From positions 124,001 through 188,000 of the forward strand of contig JAWKTI010000007.1 of NCBI GenBank assembly GCA_041399155.1: a stretch of 64,000 nt of DNA. Reading direction: 5' to 3'. The notes below the pieces were generated by a model that did not search any database, was not told where the DNA came from, and saw only the letters and a program-made list of their open reading frames with translations. Made by a program: the position numbers and the translations under genes. The stretch is from Zavarzinella sp. GTDB taxonomy: Bacteria; Planctomycetota; Planctomycetia; Gemmatales; Gemmataceae. Every line of letters begins with the position of its first letter. Within the stretch, counting starts at the first letter, position 1. Below, in pieces: positions 53,012-62,599 of the stretch.

Positions 53012-54652
53012 TCAGCGGACGGGCACCAGGTATCCCAGGGCGGCCTTGTATTGTGCCTCAGCAATAAAATATTTCAGTTGGGCACTCACTTCGCCTAGCT
53101 GGGCATCGAAGGCAAACTGTTCCTGAATATTGACCTTGAAGACTTCACTGAAGCCCGCCTCAAACAGCACTTGCTCGCCATCGGCAACCATGCGGCCATA
53201 ACGCACCCGTTCGGAAACCTGTTTCGTTTGCTCGTGGGCACGTTCCAGTGCCACAAATGCATTCTGGACTTCGGTGCGGATGACATCCCGCTGATTTCGA
53301 ATTTCCTGGTTGACCTGTGCCAACTGGGCCTGAATGGCAAACACTTTTCCTAAGGCGTCGCGTCGCTGGTAGGGCAGGCGAAATTCGACCCCCACATCCA
53401 CGGACTGTCGATCCAGTCGAGAAGGGCCGGTAGCTGGTTTGCCAAAACCCACATCGGTGGCACCAGAAATAATGGCGTTAAATGCTGGCTGGGTCAGGTT
53501 TTGCGATTGCCGCAGTTCCACTTCCAGTACTTCCCGCTGGTAGGCCAGGCGGAGTAATTCGGGGCGGTTCTGCCAGGCATAGTCGATTGCGGCTTGCAGT
53601 TGTTCCCCATCGGGTTCGCTCATCATTGGAAAGTTCGGCAGCCGACCGTAGGCAGGCAGCACCGATTCCCCATTGGTATCGCGGAGAAACATTGAAAGAT
53701 CCACGGCCGCCTTGGCGAACATCTCTTCCGCTTCGACCAGGCTGGCATTCCGGCCATAGAGGCTCTGCAGGTTGTTGGCCCGTTCCACTTTCGCTGCAAC
53801 CTGGCCTGCCACCACGGCTCGGAGTTGTTCATCGCGATCCTGGGCCAGTTTTGCCAGTTCGCGGGCAATTCGTAGACGCTGGCCTGTCGCTACCCAGGCG
53901 TAATAGGCACGGCTGGCTGCCAGTTGCAGGCGAATGTTCTGTAACTGGATTAGTGGTTCAACAGCATCCCGCCCAATGGTTGCCTGCTGCAGGTTCGCCC
54001 GAGCCCGATCAATATCGCGATTTTGTAACAGAGGGATGCTGACACCGGCTCGAAACTCCCCACCTTCGGCGGTTTTGTCCCCACCTTTATAGACGGGGTA
54101 ATCGCCAAAGCCCCCACGGTATCTGCTGAAGACATTGACACCGGAATCGGTAAACGCCTGACTGAGCCCCGTGGTAAAGCCGTAATTCTCATAAGTGGCC
54201 AGTGGTGAGTTATAACTGGCTGCGGTGATGTTCAAATCGAACGCACCGAAGGCGGAAAGCAGCTTCCCTTCCGCCACGGAACGTTCCAGGCGGGCAGCCT
54301 GCAGCAGTGGGAAGTGATTATCAACTGATTGCAGCACTTCAGACAACGTCAAGTCACCCAGTACCGCACTGGGCGGGGTACCTTGCAGACGGGGCAGGGT
54401 TCTGGGGATAGCGGGACTGAGTTCTGGCAGAACAATATTGAAGTTGGGCAATTTATCCGGTATTTTGGGCAACGGATTGAGTTTGGGTTGTTGAAAATTC
54501 GCGGGCAGCAGTTCTTGTTGCTGCGGCACCTTTTTGGTGGCAGGGGGCACATTGACCACTGGCGGAACAACGCGGTCGCTCGCAAACTGATCCTGTGCCC
54601 ACACCAGCGGCGATTGCATCAGGAAAATAATCAGGCATCCTTGCCAACGCAT
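53012..54652 (-). CDS. TolC-family outer-membrane channel
   Basis: 546 residues from ATG 54652 (MRWQGCLIIFLMQSPLVWAQ, a signal peptide); the frame runs 11 codons further up. Two OEP repeats of long coiled helices: LTLSEVLQSVDNHFPLLQAA, IQLQNIRLQLAASRAYYAWV with RIARELAKLAQDRDEQLRAV, and LAQVNQEIRNQRDVIRTEVQ, NAFVALERAHEQTKQVSERV. A Pro-rich N-terminal segment precedes them. It would form the outer-membrane exit duct of the ABC-HlyD machine encoded directly upstream. Confidence 0.88.
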   Translation of the reverse strand: MRWQGCLIIFLMQSPLVWAQDQFASDRVVPPVVNVPPATKKVPQQQELLPANFQQPKLNPLPKIPDKLPNFNIVLPELSPAIPRTLPRLQGTPPSAVLGDLTLSEVLQSVDNHFPLLQAARLERSVAEGKLLSAFGAFDLNITAASYNSPLATYENYGFTTGLSQAFTDSGVNVFSRYRGGFGDYPVYKGGDKTAEGGEFRAGVSIPLLQNRDIDRARANLQQATIGRDAVEPLIQLQNIRLQLAASRAYYAWVATGQRLRIARELAKLAQDRDEQLRAVVAGQVAAKVERANNLQSLYGRNASLVEAEEMFAKAAVDLSMFLRDTNGESVLPAYGRLPNFPMMSEPDGEQLQAAIDYAWQNRPELLRLAYQREVLEVELRQSQNLTQPAFNAIISGATDVGFGKPATGPSRLDRQSVDVGVEFRLPYQRRDALGKVFAIQAQLAQVNQEIRNQRDVIRTEVQNAFVALERAHEQTKQVSERVRYGRMVADGEQVLFEAGFSEVFKVNIQEQFAFDAQLGEVSAQLKYFIAEAQYKAALGYLVPVR

Positions 54653-54691
54653 TGTGAAACCTCTGTTATTGTTGGCTGCAGGCAACCAACG

Positions 54692-56098
54692 CTACTTTTT
54701 GTCATCCGATTTGGGAGACGAAGGCGGTTCTTTCCCAAGTACAGGTGGGAAGCCGTTGAGTCGTCGCCAGACTTCCCAACCCAGGGTAACGCGGTTGAGA
54801 AATACCCAGCCAACCACCTGATTTCCCTGTCGCAGATACTCTTTTCCAGGCCAGATATCGTTCTCAAACTGCTGGTCTGGTTCAATCAGCACCCGAAACT
54901 GGCCTTTGCCATTATCGGTCTGGTCGATCTGTCGTACCCGCCCGCCAAAGGTTCCCACAGCAGCAGAAGGCCAACCGGTGAACTGCACCGCAGGCCAACC
55001 TTCAAACTGCAATCTTACATGAGGATATCGACCATCAGGGCCCCGTTGGATGAGCGGAGCATCGACACCATCGATAAAAATTTCTGCCACATAGTCGTTG
55101 CTGTCGGGCACAATAATTACCAAAGGGTCACCAGCTTTCAGAGACGACCCAGATTGACTGGAATTCTGGAGAATCTGGAAAACAGTGCCAGTACAGGGGG
55201 CTTTCACAAAACGCATCTGATAGCGGGAATAGGTAGTATCGATCTCCTGGATTTCACTGCGGATCTTTTCGACAGTCTCCCCTTGAATCCGATTCAGATC
55301 CTGCTCTGCCAGCACCAGGTCACGTGCAGTATCAGCATCCACGCGGCTGCGCATAAATTTTTCCCGTTCGACCGATTCTTTTGCAGCCAGCACATCGGCA
55401 TTAGCTCTCTGAAATGCGAGATCCAGTTCGGCTACTTTGGCATTACGTTGGATCAACTCGATCTCTGGGCGCAACCCTTTCTCCACCAGAGGTTCAATCA
55501 ATTCCAGTTCCTTCTTCGCCAGATTCAGATTGACCTCAGTGCTATTCAACAACTTTTCTCGTGCTGAGAGCGTCTGCATGATGATGTTCACGGCACGGTC
55601 CGCACTATCCTGTTGTGCTTTCCGCGATTCCCGAATGCGGTTGATTGCATCCTGTCGTCTTGCCGCCTGGCCAAGTGCTTCTTTGAGCCGTTTTTGCAGA
55701 ATTGCTTTTCTTTCAAGCAACCGTTGTTCATATTGTGGGTCGGGATCAACAAGTTCTGCAATCGGGTCACCCACTTTGACCTGGGAACCTTCCACAACGT
55801 GCCACTTGGTAATAAGCCCACTGATCGGTGCCATGACCGTTTGCTGGCGTTCTTCCGGCTTGTAGGCGATCAATTGACCACGTCCGGTCACAGTTTGCTG
55901 CCACGGCAGGAATATCAAGCCAATCAGGATCAGGATGAACAACAATCCCAGTAATCTGCCAAACTGGACCATTCGGCGGGACGACTTGACCAGCTCCATC
56001 GAGGAGAACCCCATATGGGCAGCAATGGGTATCCCCTGATCCGGTATGTGCGTGATCTCCCCTGCTTCCGGTGCACGTTCGATCGTTTGCATGGTCAT
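54692..56098 (-). CDS. HlyD-family periplasmic adaptor
   Basis: 468 residues. Short cytoplasmic N-terminus, one membrane helix (GRLLGLLFILILIGLIFLPW), biotinyl-lipoyl half GLITKWHVVEGSQVKVGDPI, a long coiled-coil hairpin (about 125-290), then KAPCTGTVFQILQNSSQSGS and the barrel domain. Links the inner-membrane ABC protein to TolC in type I secretion or efflux. Start overlaps the stop of the ABC gene by 4 bases (ATGA at 56095-56098). Confidence 0.9.
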   Translation of the reverse strand: MTMQTIERAPEAGEITHIPDQGIPIAAHMGFSSMELVKSSRRMVQFGRLLGLLFILILIGLIFLPWQQTVTGRGQLIAYKPEERQQTVMAPISGLITKWHVVEGSQVKVGDPIAELVDPDPQYEQRLLERKAILQKRLKEALGQAARRQDAINRIRESRKAQQDSADRAVNIIMQTLSAREKLLNSTEVNLNLAKKELELIEPLVEKGLRPEIELIQRNAKVAELDLAFQRANADVLAAKESVEREKFMRSRVDADTARDLVLAEQDLNRIQGETVEKIRSEIQEIDTTYSRYQMRFVKAPCTGTVFQILQNSSQSGSSLKAGDPLVIIVPDSNDYVAEIFIDGVDAPLIQRGPDGRYPHVRLQFEGWPAVQFTGWPSAAVGTFGGRVRQIDQTDNGKGQFRVLIEPDQQFENDIWPGKEYLRQGNQVVGWVFLNRVTLGWEVWRRLNGFPPVLGKEPPSSPKSDDKK

Positions 56099-57774
56099 GC
56101 ATCAACCTCCGAATAATCCAAGTTTAATACTCGATCACACCGATCCAGAATTTCCTGATTTCGCGTCACCACAACCAGGGTCCAGGGGGCGTTTTCTGCA
56201 AATAGCGTTTCCAGCAGGCGGGGGCATTCTTCCAGATCCAACCGATCAAGCACCCCATCCAGCACCAGCAGGCGGGGGCCAGCAACGATCGCTCGAGCGA
56301 TACACAACCGCATCGCTTCCGTTTCCGAAAGTGGGCGTCCATTCGGCATCAATCTGGTTTGCAGGCCATCTTCCAGATGATTGACAATATTCAGAATACC
56401 CGCACGGTCCAGGGCTTCGGAAATCTGCTCTACTGTCAGCGCTTCTCGCCGAAGCAGGATATTGTCGTACACAGTACCGTTAATAATCTCCAGTTCGTGC
56501 ACCACCGATACCTGCTGCCGGACACTTTCCAGTTGAAGTTCTTTCAGCGATACCCCATCTAATGATACCACACCGCTGGTGGGTTCTTTGAAACCGGAAA
56601 AGAAATCGAGCAGCACTGATTTACCCACCCCTGCCGAGCCCACCAGAGCAATTTTTTCACCGGAACGGATTGTGAAGTTCGGGAAAAACTTGGTTTGATT
56701 ATAAATTCTGAAGGTGGCATCCTGCACTTTGATGCTGATCCCCACGGGCCGTGCAGGCAGTGGGGCACCAGTATCCCGTTCGGTGGGCAGATCATCGATC
56801 ACACCCAGCTTTTCCACACCCGTGAACAGATCATACCAGCTATCGAGATATTTGTAGATCTTCAACAGCGAGTTCACCACCATCGCAATAATCAGTTCGC
56901 TGGCGATTAGCTGGCCGATGGTCAGTTCCTGTTTCGTTACCAGCCAGCCACCAAGACCCAGCAGCAGCACGTTGGCGACGATCTGGATCAGCACTGCAAA
57001 ACTGAATTGCCGAAAGACGATTGAAAAGTGGGCTTTGCGGGCAATCACATATTCATGGGCAAGGTGGTCCGCCCGATTGACCGCAATCACCGGCCCACCC
57101 GCCGTGCGGATGGTACGTGGGATGCGGGCTAGTTCCTGCAGCCATTCCGCCACTTCATATTTCACATGGGATTCTTCGATACTCGTCTTCACCCCACCAC
57201 GACCTAGAAGAATCAGCAAAATCAGGCAGACAATCAGACCGACGTCGAAGGCCAGCAGTAATGGGTGATAAAATGCCAGTACGGTCAGGCCGACGATAAT
57301 GATCAGCACCAGTTCAATACCGTCCAGCAACAGAGTCGCCATCGATTTCTGCACTTTCTGCACATCAAAGAACCGGTTGATCAGTGCGGGTCCGTATTCA
57401 TGGTTAAACTCTGTCATCTGAACACGTGGGATCAAACGCGAAAAGCGCTCCACCACCCGAACAAAGATTCGTCGCTGCAGAATTTCAATGACATAAACTT
57501 CCGCAACTCGAATCAGACCAGAGAGAAACATAAAGCCAAACAGGGCCACTGCCAGCCAGATAATCGGCCAGAGCAGCACGCCAAACATGACGGTGCTGAC
57601 CATCGCCTCCACGGCAATCGGTGTGGCCAGCGATAAGATTGCCACTAATAGCGCGAATGTGACGATCAGATAAATATCAGAACGATCGACCAGAATCAGT
57701 TGCCTGATTCGGTACCACGGTCGGAATTGATAACCATGGCCGTGCGTACCTTTATTATCGGCGTGGGAACTCAT
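56095..57774 (-). CDS. ABC exporter (fused membrane and ATPase domains) with degenerate ATPase motifs
   Basis: 559 residues: six-helix type I exporter domain (about 30-310), then an ATPase with Walker A LVGSAGVGKSVLLDFFSG. The other motifs are unusual: the signature is PLSETEAMRLCIARAI in place of LSGGQ, Walker B is LLVLDGVLDRLD with Gly in place of the catalytic Glu, and the switch region is VVVTRNQEIL without the His. No C39 peptidase domain. First gene of an ABC-HlyD-TolC operon; substrate unknown, with no RTX-type protein next to it. It may hydrolyse ATP slowly or serve as the regulatory half of a heterodimer. Confidence 0.88.
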   Translation of the reverse strand: MSSHADNKGTHGHGYQFRPWYRIRQLILVDRSDIYLIVTFALLVAILSLATPIAVEAMVSTVMFGVLLWPIIWLAVALFGFMFLSGLIRVAEVYVIEILQRRIFVRVVERFSRLIPRVQMTEFNHEYGPALINRFFDVQKVQKSMATLLLDGIELVLIIIVGLTVLAFYHPLLLAFDVGLIVCLILLILLGRGGVKTSIEESHVKYEVAEWLQELARIPRTIRTAGGPVIAVNRADHLAHEYVIARKAHFSIVFRQFSFAVLIQIVANVLLLGLGGWLVTKQELTIGQLIASELIIAMVVNSLLKIYKYLDSWYDLFTGVEKLGVIDDLPTERDTGAPLPARPVGISIKVQDATFRIYNQTKFFPNFTIRSGEKIALVGSAGVGKSVLLDFFSGFKEPTSGVVSLDGVSLKELQLESVRQQVSVVHELEIINGTVYDNILLRREALTVEQISEALDRAGILNIVNHLEDGLQTRLMPNGRPLSETEAMRLCIARAIVAGPRLLVLDGVLDRLDLEECPRLLETLFAENAPWTLVVVTRNQEILDRCDRVLNLDYSEVDA

Positions 57775-58011
57775 TATTTTTTCACCATTTCGTGGACTCT
57801 TCTCATAAAAATGAATACCGCATGGAGGCTACCGGCAGATTTATAGACTCAACCACCTGCTTGGATACAGCCCACAGCAAATGGTTTCAAGGATTTTTGC
57901 ATTTTGTGGGGAAAAGATGATATTTCTCTCACCTTCGTGAGGAAAGCTGTACTAACCTGTTATACTTTGTAATATACTAGAATACCTAGACTTACTCTTT
58001 GTGGTTGATTC

Positions 58012-58683
58012 ATGGTTCGGTTTGAACGATCTCAATTCCGCACGCAGGCAGCAAAACTACTCGACCAGCAATTGTGGTGCTGGGGGCGGGATATTCTGCA
58101 CCCAAAAGGCAATCTGCTGCTCGATCTGGGGATGTGCCGCTATCGTGATGCCAATCATCAGAAAGATGGCACCATGTACTCTGCCTCCACTAACGAGGGC
58201 AACATCGTCTGGCTGTGGGGTTTTGGCATCATGTGCTGTTCCCCACAAGGGGATGGGGTCTTTCTGCAACGGTCACGATTTGAGCCGAAACGGTTGCGGC
58301 ACCGCCCACCAAGACCCGTGCACTACTGGCACGACCTGCCATTAATACAGAAAACTGCTACCCGCACAGAAACAAATCAGATGCAGGCCATGCTAAAGCA
58401 GCTTTTTTTGTGGATCAGCCAGTACGAACACTGGATTGCTGAAACCCAGGGGGTGAGCTATCGCCAGTCCACCATTGAAGCCGCCCCCAAAAAATATCAG
58501 GTGCCTGGTGCCAAATTGGCCTGGCAGTGGTCGCAACTAGCAAAGAAACTGCATCGTTTGAACACCAGCGATTTACCTGCACATGGTGTCTGGGCAACCG
58601 CAATTCAGACAGTCGCTTCTCCCACACCAGCACCAGCGGTGCGGTATCACCAACTCATTCATAAAGGAACTTTTCGCCGATGA
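58012..58683 (+). CDS. hypothetical protein coupled to a CobW GTPase
   Basis: 223 residues, basic, rich in Trp and His. The start has RDILHPKGNLLLDLGMCRYR and IVWLWGFGIMCC; no membrane span. Family not recognised. Its TGA overlaps the ATG of the CobW gene (58680-58683), so both are translated together and probably act in one metal-related process. Confidence 0.65.
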   Translation: MVRFERSQFRTQAAKLLDQQLWCWGRDILHPKGNLLLDLGMCRYRDANHQKDGTMYSASTNEGNIVWLWGFGIMCCSPQGDGVFLQRSRFEPKRLRHRPPRPVHYWHDLPLIQKTATRTETNQMQAMLKQLFLWISQYEHWIAETQGVSYRQSTIEAAPKKYQVPGAKLAWQWSQLAKKLHRLNTSDLPAHGVWATAIQTVASPTPAPAVRYHQLIHKGTFRR

Positions 58684-59420
58684 TCGCTGATTCTCCAACT
58701 GATACCCGGCTGCCCGTTACCGTGCTTTCCGGTTTTCTGGGTGCTGGCAAAACAACTGTCCTGAACCACGTGCTGCACAATCGGGCAGGCATGAAGGTGG
58801 CGGTGATTGTCAACGATATGTCCGAAATCAACATTGATGGTTCACTGGTCAAGAATGGCCAGGCAGCACTGTCCCGCACCGAAGAGCAGTTGGTGGAGAT
58901 GCAGAACGGTTGTATCTGTTGCACACTGCGGGAAGATCTGCTGAAAGAAGTGGCTCGACTGGCAGAGGAAAAACGGTTCGATTACCTGTTGATCGAATCT
59001 ACCGGGATCAGCGAACCACTTCCCGTGGCAGAAACGTTCACTTTTGAACATGAAGACGGCTATAGTCTATCCCAACTGGCCCGCCTGGATACGATGGTGA
59101 CGGTGGTGGATGCCCTGAACTTTCTGGAAGATTACCAGTCCTCCGATTCATTACAGGAACGCGGGCAGTCGATGGGCGAAGAGGATGATCGGGATCTCGT
59201 GAATCTGCTGGTCGATCAGATCGAATTTGCCAATGTCATCCTCATTAACAAAGTGGATCTCATCAATCAGACGCAACTGGAACTGATTCAATCGATTCTG
59301 AAATCGCTGAACCCATCAGCCCATCTTATCCCAACCTCACGTGGGCAGATTGAACTGGGCAATGTGCTGGGAACCGGCTTATTCGATATGGAAAAGGCTT
59401 CCGCCGCACCAGGGTGGCTA

Positions 59421-60639
59421 GTGCTTTGTCACATCTAAAAAGTCGGATTGGCAATTCCAGTCAAATCTGCGATACTGCATGGTACAAGGAGTTTGCCATG
59501 CGGAAGTTGTATATCATTCGACTGACAAAGCAAGAACGAGTCGAGCTTCAGAGTGTCGTCAAGAAGTTGAAGGGAACCGGGCAGAAAGTTCGACGTGCTC
59601 AGATTCTGCTGAAGGCAGATGCCGATGGTCCGAATTGGACTGATGAGCGTATTGCCGAGGCGTTTTCGTGTCGGACTAGAACCGTGGAACGGCTTCGCCA
59701 GCGGTTCGTCGAGCAAGGATTTGAAGAAACACTCAACCGAGCTAAACGTCAGCAACCACCCGTGGATAAGCTATTGACGGGCGACCAAGAGGCCCGCATC
59801 ATCGCGACTCGGCTTGGGCCGCCTCCGAAAGGCTACAACAACTGGACGCTTCGGTTGCTGGCACGCAAGGTCGTGGAGTTGGAAATCGTGGAGTCGGTGA
59901 GCTACGAAACGGTCCGACGCACGCTAAAAAAAATGGCATGACGAATCGGAAGATTGAATATTGGGTGATCCTCCGGAGGCGGACGCCGAGTTTGTCGCCC
60001 ATATGGAAGATGTGCTGGAAACCTACGAAAAACCGTACGATCCGAACGTGCCGGTCCTGTGCATGGACGAACAACCGGTGCAGTTGTTGAAAGAAACACG
60101 CGTTCCTATTCCCGCCACGGCCCAACATGCCAAGCGGGTTGACTACGAATACGAACGAGCGGGCACGGCGGCTATCTTCATGTTTACCGAACCGCTGGTC
60201 GGTTGGCGTGAAGTCTCCGTTCGCGAACGGAGGACGAAGATTGACTGGGCCATCGAAATGGCTCGGTTGTTGGAGGGTCGCTATGCGTCATGTGCCAAAG
60301 TGATCGTGGTGTGTGACAACCTCAACACCCACACCAAGGCGCGTTCTATGAAGCGTTTGAACCCGCGCGTGCGCGGACCTTGGTTCGACGGATCGAATTC
60401 TGCTACACACCCAAGCATGGAAGTTGGCTGAACATCGCAGAGAATGAACTGAGTTCGTTAACCCGCCAATGTGTCGCGGACCGTCGCTTTGAAGATGTTG
60501 CCACTTTGAGTGAAGAAACCGAGGCATGGTCGAACGATGTCAACACCACACAGCGTGGCGTTGACTGGCAAATGAAGATCGACGAAGCACGAACGAAATT
60601 AAAATCGGTTTACCCGACAATTAAGTCGTGACAGAGCAC
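59421..60639 (+). mobile_element. IS630-family insertion sequence, copy 2 (different from copy 1)
   Basis: 1219 bp with a TA duplication (59419-59420, 60640-60641). Ends GTGCTTTGTCAC and GTGACAGAGCAC are inverse repeats with one mismatch. The transposase belongs to a different IS630 subgroup from that at 50287. It sits inside the CobW gene in the same orientation. Confidence 0.93.
59498..60631 (+). pseudogene. IS630 transposase with three single-base frameshifts
   Basis: N-terminal part in frame 59498 (MRKLYIIRLTKQERVELQSV, helix-turn-helix ERIAEAFSCRTRTVERLRQR). It leaves frame at the A-run 59926-59933, then again near 59966 (GTGATCCTCCGG), and a third time near 60335 (ACCAAGGCGCG). Each is repaired by adding one base, giving KIEYWVI, PPEADAEFVAHMEDVLETYE, VPVLCMDEQPVQLL (first Asp), VIVVCDNLNTHTK (second Asp) and YTPKHGSWLNIAENELSSL (Glu). 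All catalytic residues survive, but three shifts are unlikely to be programmed. A degraded copy or homopolymer sequence errors. Confidence 0.88.
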
Positions 60640-61247
60640 TAGCAACCCTGCGTGGGGAAGAACAATCGGAAACCGATCAATACGGCATCAGCAGTTTTGT
60701 CTACAGTGCCCGCAGGCCTTTCCATCCGGAACGCCTTTACCAGTTCATGACCAGTAAAGAGCATACCCGAAGTCTGTTACGTTCCAAAGGTTATTGCTGG
60801 ATTGCCACCCGTCCGCAGTGGGTGGGGTTATGGTCGCACGCAGGCCGCGTGATGGAATTATCCCCACAGGCCATCTGGTGGGCAGATGTTCCTCGTGATG
60901 AATGGCCCACCGATCCGGCGCATCGGGATTCGATTACGGAACATTTCATTGATGGAGTGGGTGATCGACGTCAGGAACTGGTCTTTATTGGCTATAAGAT
61001 GGAACCAAGTGCGGTTCAGGCCGCCCTCGACCGAGTGTTGTTGACGGATGATGAATTTGCGATGGGGCCGGAAGGCTGGCTCACATTCAACGATCCTCTC
61101 CCACCGTGGCCTGAAAATGCCGACCAGGCCGAAGAAATGAGTGCAGACTCATAAATGAGTTCTGGCTCATTGTTTAATCTTTTCTAAACTCTCCAGCTCG
61201 CAGGTAGAAAGTAAATCGCCAGTATGTGATTCTTGAGATGGGAGTAT

Positions 61248-62225
61248 TTACGGTACGGTGATCTGGTTGCGGATTTGACGCACACCTGGGGTCAGTCGGA
61301 TCATCCCTTCAATCAGTCGACGTTCATCATCGTTGGCGGCACGTCCGGTCAGGAGAATTGCCCCGTTAGCTTCTTCAATGCGAATGCCTGCGGGATTGGA
61401 AATTGTGGTAGATCGTTGCAGCATGGCCTGTAAATCAGTAACAATCTGTGGGATCTGGGGCACTTTCGGGGTAAAGCGGAATGTGGCAGTGTAAGTGATG
61501 ACGTTGGGGCCACCAGCCATTTGCGTTGAACCAGCACCGCCAACACCACCTGCACGTCCGCCACCCAGGCCACCTGTGGCTCCTCCGCCAAAACCAGTAG
61601 CCCCACCTGCGCCTCCAAAGCCCGTGCGGCCGGCACCTCCCCCACCTAATGCGTTGGTTCCACCAAATCCTGTGGTGCCACCCGTACGTCCTCCACCAAA
61701 GCCGCCAGTGCCTCCCGTGGTGCCACCACCGAAGGAAACGGTGCCACCAGTACCTCCGCCTGTGCCACCACCAAAGCCTCCTGTGGTGCCTCCACCCCCA
61801 AAGCCTCCTGTGCCGCCTGTGGTACCACTGCTGCCAAATGAAGATTGGCCAAAACCTTCACCAGTGATGGCACGATTATTGTTGTTCTGTTCAATCGATT
61901 GGGCACCGGTTGCTGCACCTGGGGTCTGAATCTGAACACCCGGCCGTCCGGAATAAAGTGGGTTACTGTAAGTGGCAGCCAGAAAGTTCGTCGCGTTCGT
62001 GGTGCCGCCTCGTCCGGCAGTACCACCCTGACCTCCACCAAAACCACCACCCTGGCCGCCACCAAAACCTTGACCTCCACCTAATCCACCGCCCGCACCT
62101 CCAAATCCGGCACCTCCGCCTCCAAGGCCGCCTGCACCCCCGCCACCTGCACGTTGGGCATAAGTGGTGGTCGAGCAGATACCAAGTGCCAGGGTACTGA
62201 TCACGAGCCAGCGATGCATTTTCAT
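61248..62225 (-). CDS. secreted glycine-rich protein with C-terminal BON domain
   Basis: 325 residues. Signal peptide MKMHRWLVISTLALGICSTT then TYAQ. Residues about 25-235 are Gly-rich, with many GGTGGFGGG, GGGAGFGGAG and TGGTGGF repeats, flexible and low in complexity. The C-terminal 75 residues are a BON domain: IPQIVTDLQAMLQRS, GIRIEEANGAILLTGRAAND and GMIRLTPGVRQIRNQITVP. BON domains bind phospholipid or cell-wall surfaces. The repeats create long Pro/Ser frames on the other strand, which are artefacts. Divergent from the BamA-type gene. Confidence 0.82.
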   Translation of the reverse strand: MKMHRWLVISTLALGICSTTTYAQRAGGGGAGGLGGGGAGFGGAGGGLGGGQGFGGGQGGGFGGGQGGTAGRGGTTNATNFLAATYSNPLYSGRPGVQIQTPGAATGAQSIEQNNNNRAITGEGFGQSSFGSSGTTGGTGGFGGGGTTGGFGGGTGGGTGGTVSFGGGTTGGTGGFGGGRTGGTTGFGGTNALGGGGAGRTGFGGAGGATGFGGGATGGLGGGRAGGVGGAGSTQMAGGPNVITYTATFRFTPKVPQIPQIVTDLQAMLQRSTTISNPAGIRIEEANGAILLTGRAANDDERRLIEGMIRLTPGVRQIRNQITVP

Positions 62226-62599
62226 TTTTGGGGTCTCCGGTGCGGTTAAAGGTTACTCTAACAGAACTTTCTGAGAAAATGGGGAAAATTCTGCCACTTC
62301 TCCAATCGACACAATGGGAATGACTAGTTCAATCGAAATAATGAGAAAGTGATCAGAATGTGGCTGAATCGCTATTTTTTATAACAAGGCAATTATATTC
62401 CATTTTTATTATCTATCTCCGTCGGTGCGGCTTGACAGGAATCTGGTTCTCGCGTATCGCACCCGAACTTCAACAAACAGGGAATATTTTCCTACTGTTG
62501 TCGTAGAGGTGGGCTACGCACCTGGAACGGTTGATTCAACCGGACTTTGTTGTTGTAAGTACTGATAAATTAAGAACTTGTCATCTGTGGGGCTGGCTG
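62226..62599. other. divergent intergenic region
   Basis: 374 bp between the BON-protein gene and the BamA-type gene. Rich in A/T, with TAATGAGAAAGTGATC-like runs; no gene or clear hairpin seen. Presumed promoter region of both. Confidence 0.35.

Larger units (their letters stand above)
58680..61154 (+). pseudogene. CobW/ZigA-type G3E GTPase gene split by an IS630 element
   Basis: Intact halves: 58680-59420 and 60642-61154. Removing the IS and one TA rejoins the frame exactly (...APGW-LATLRGEEQ...), giving 417 residues. N-terminal GTPase: VTVLSGFLGAGKTTVLNHVL (Walker A), VNDMSEINIDGSLVKNGQAA, the metal motif NGCICCTLREDLL, LLIESTGISEPLPVAETF (Walker B and guanine region) and ILINKVDLI. C-terminal CobW_C: SARRPFHPERLYQFMT and GYCWIATRPQWVGLWSHAGR. 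Such COG0523 proteins load or traffic zinc. The first half still encodes a complete GTPase domain plus four extra residues, so partial function is possible. Confidence 0.93.

Noticed and set aside
61495..61929. Proline-rich plus-strand frame of 144 codons
   Set aside because: Mirror image of the glycine repeats of the BON protein (GGN/NCC codons); no signal or homology.
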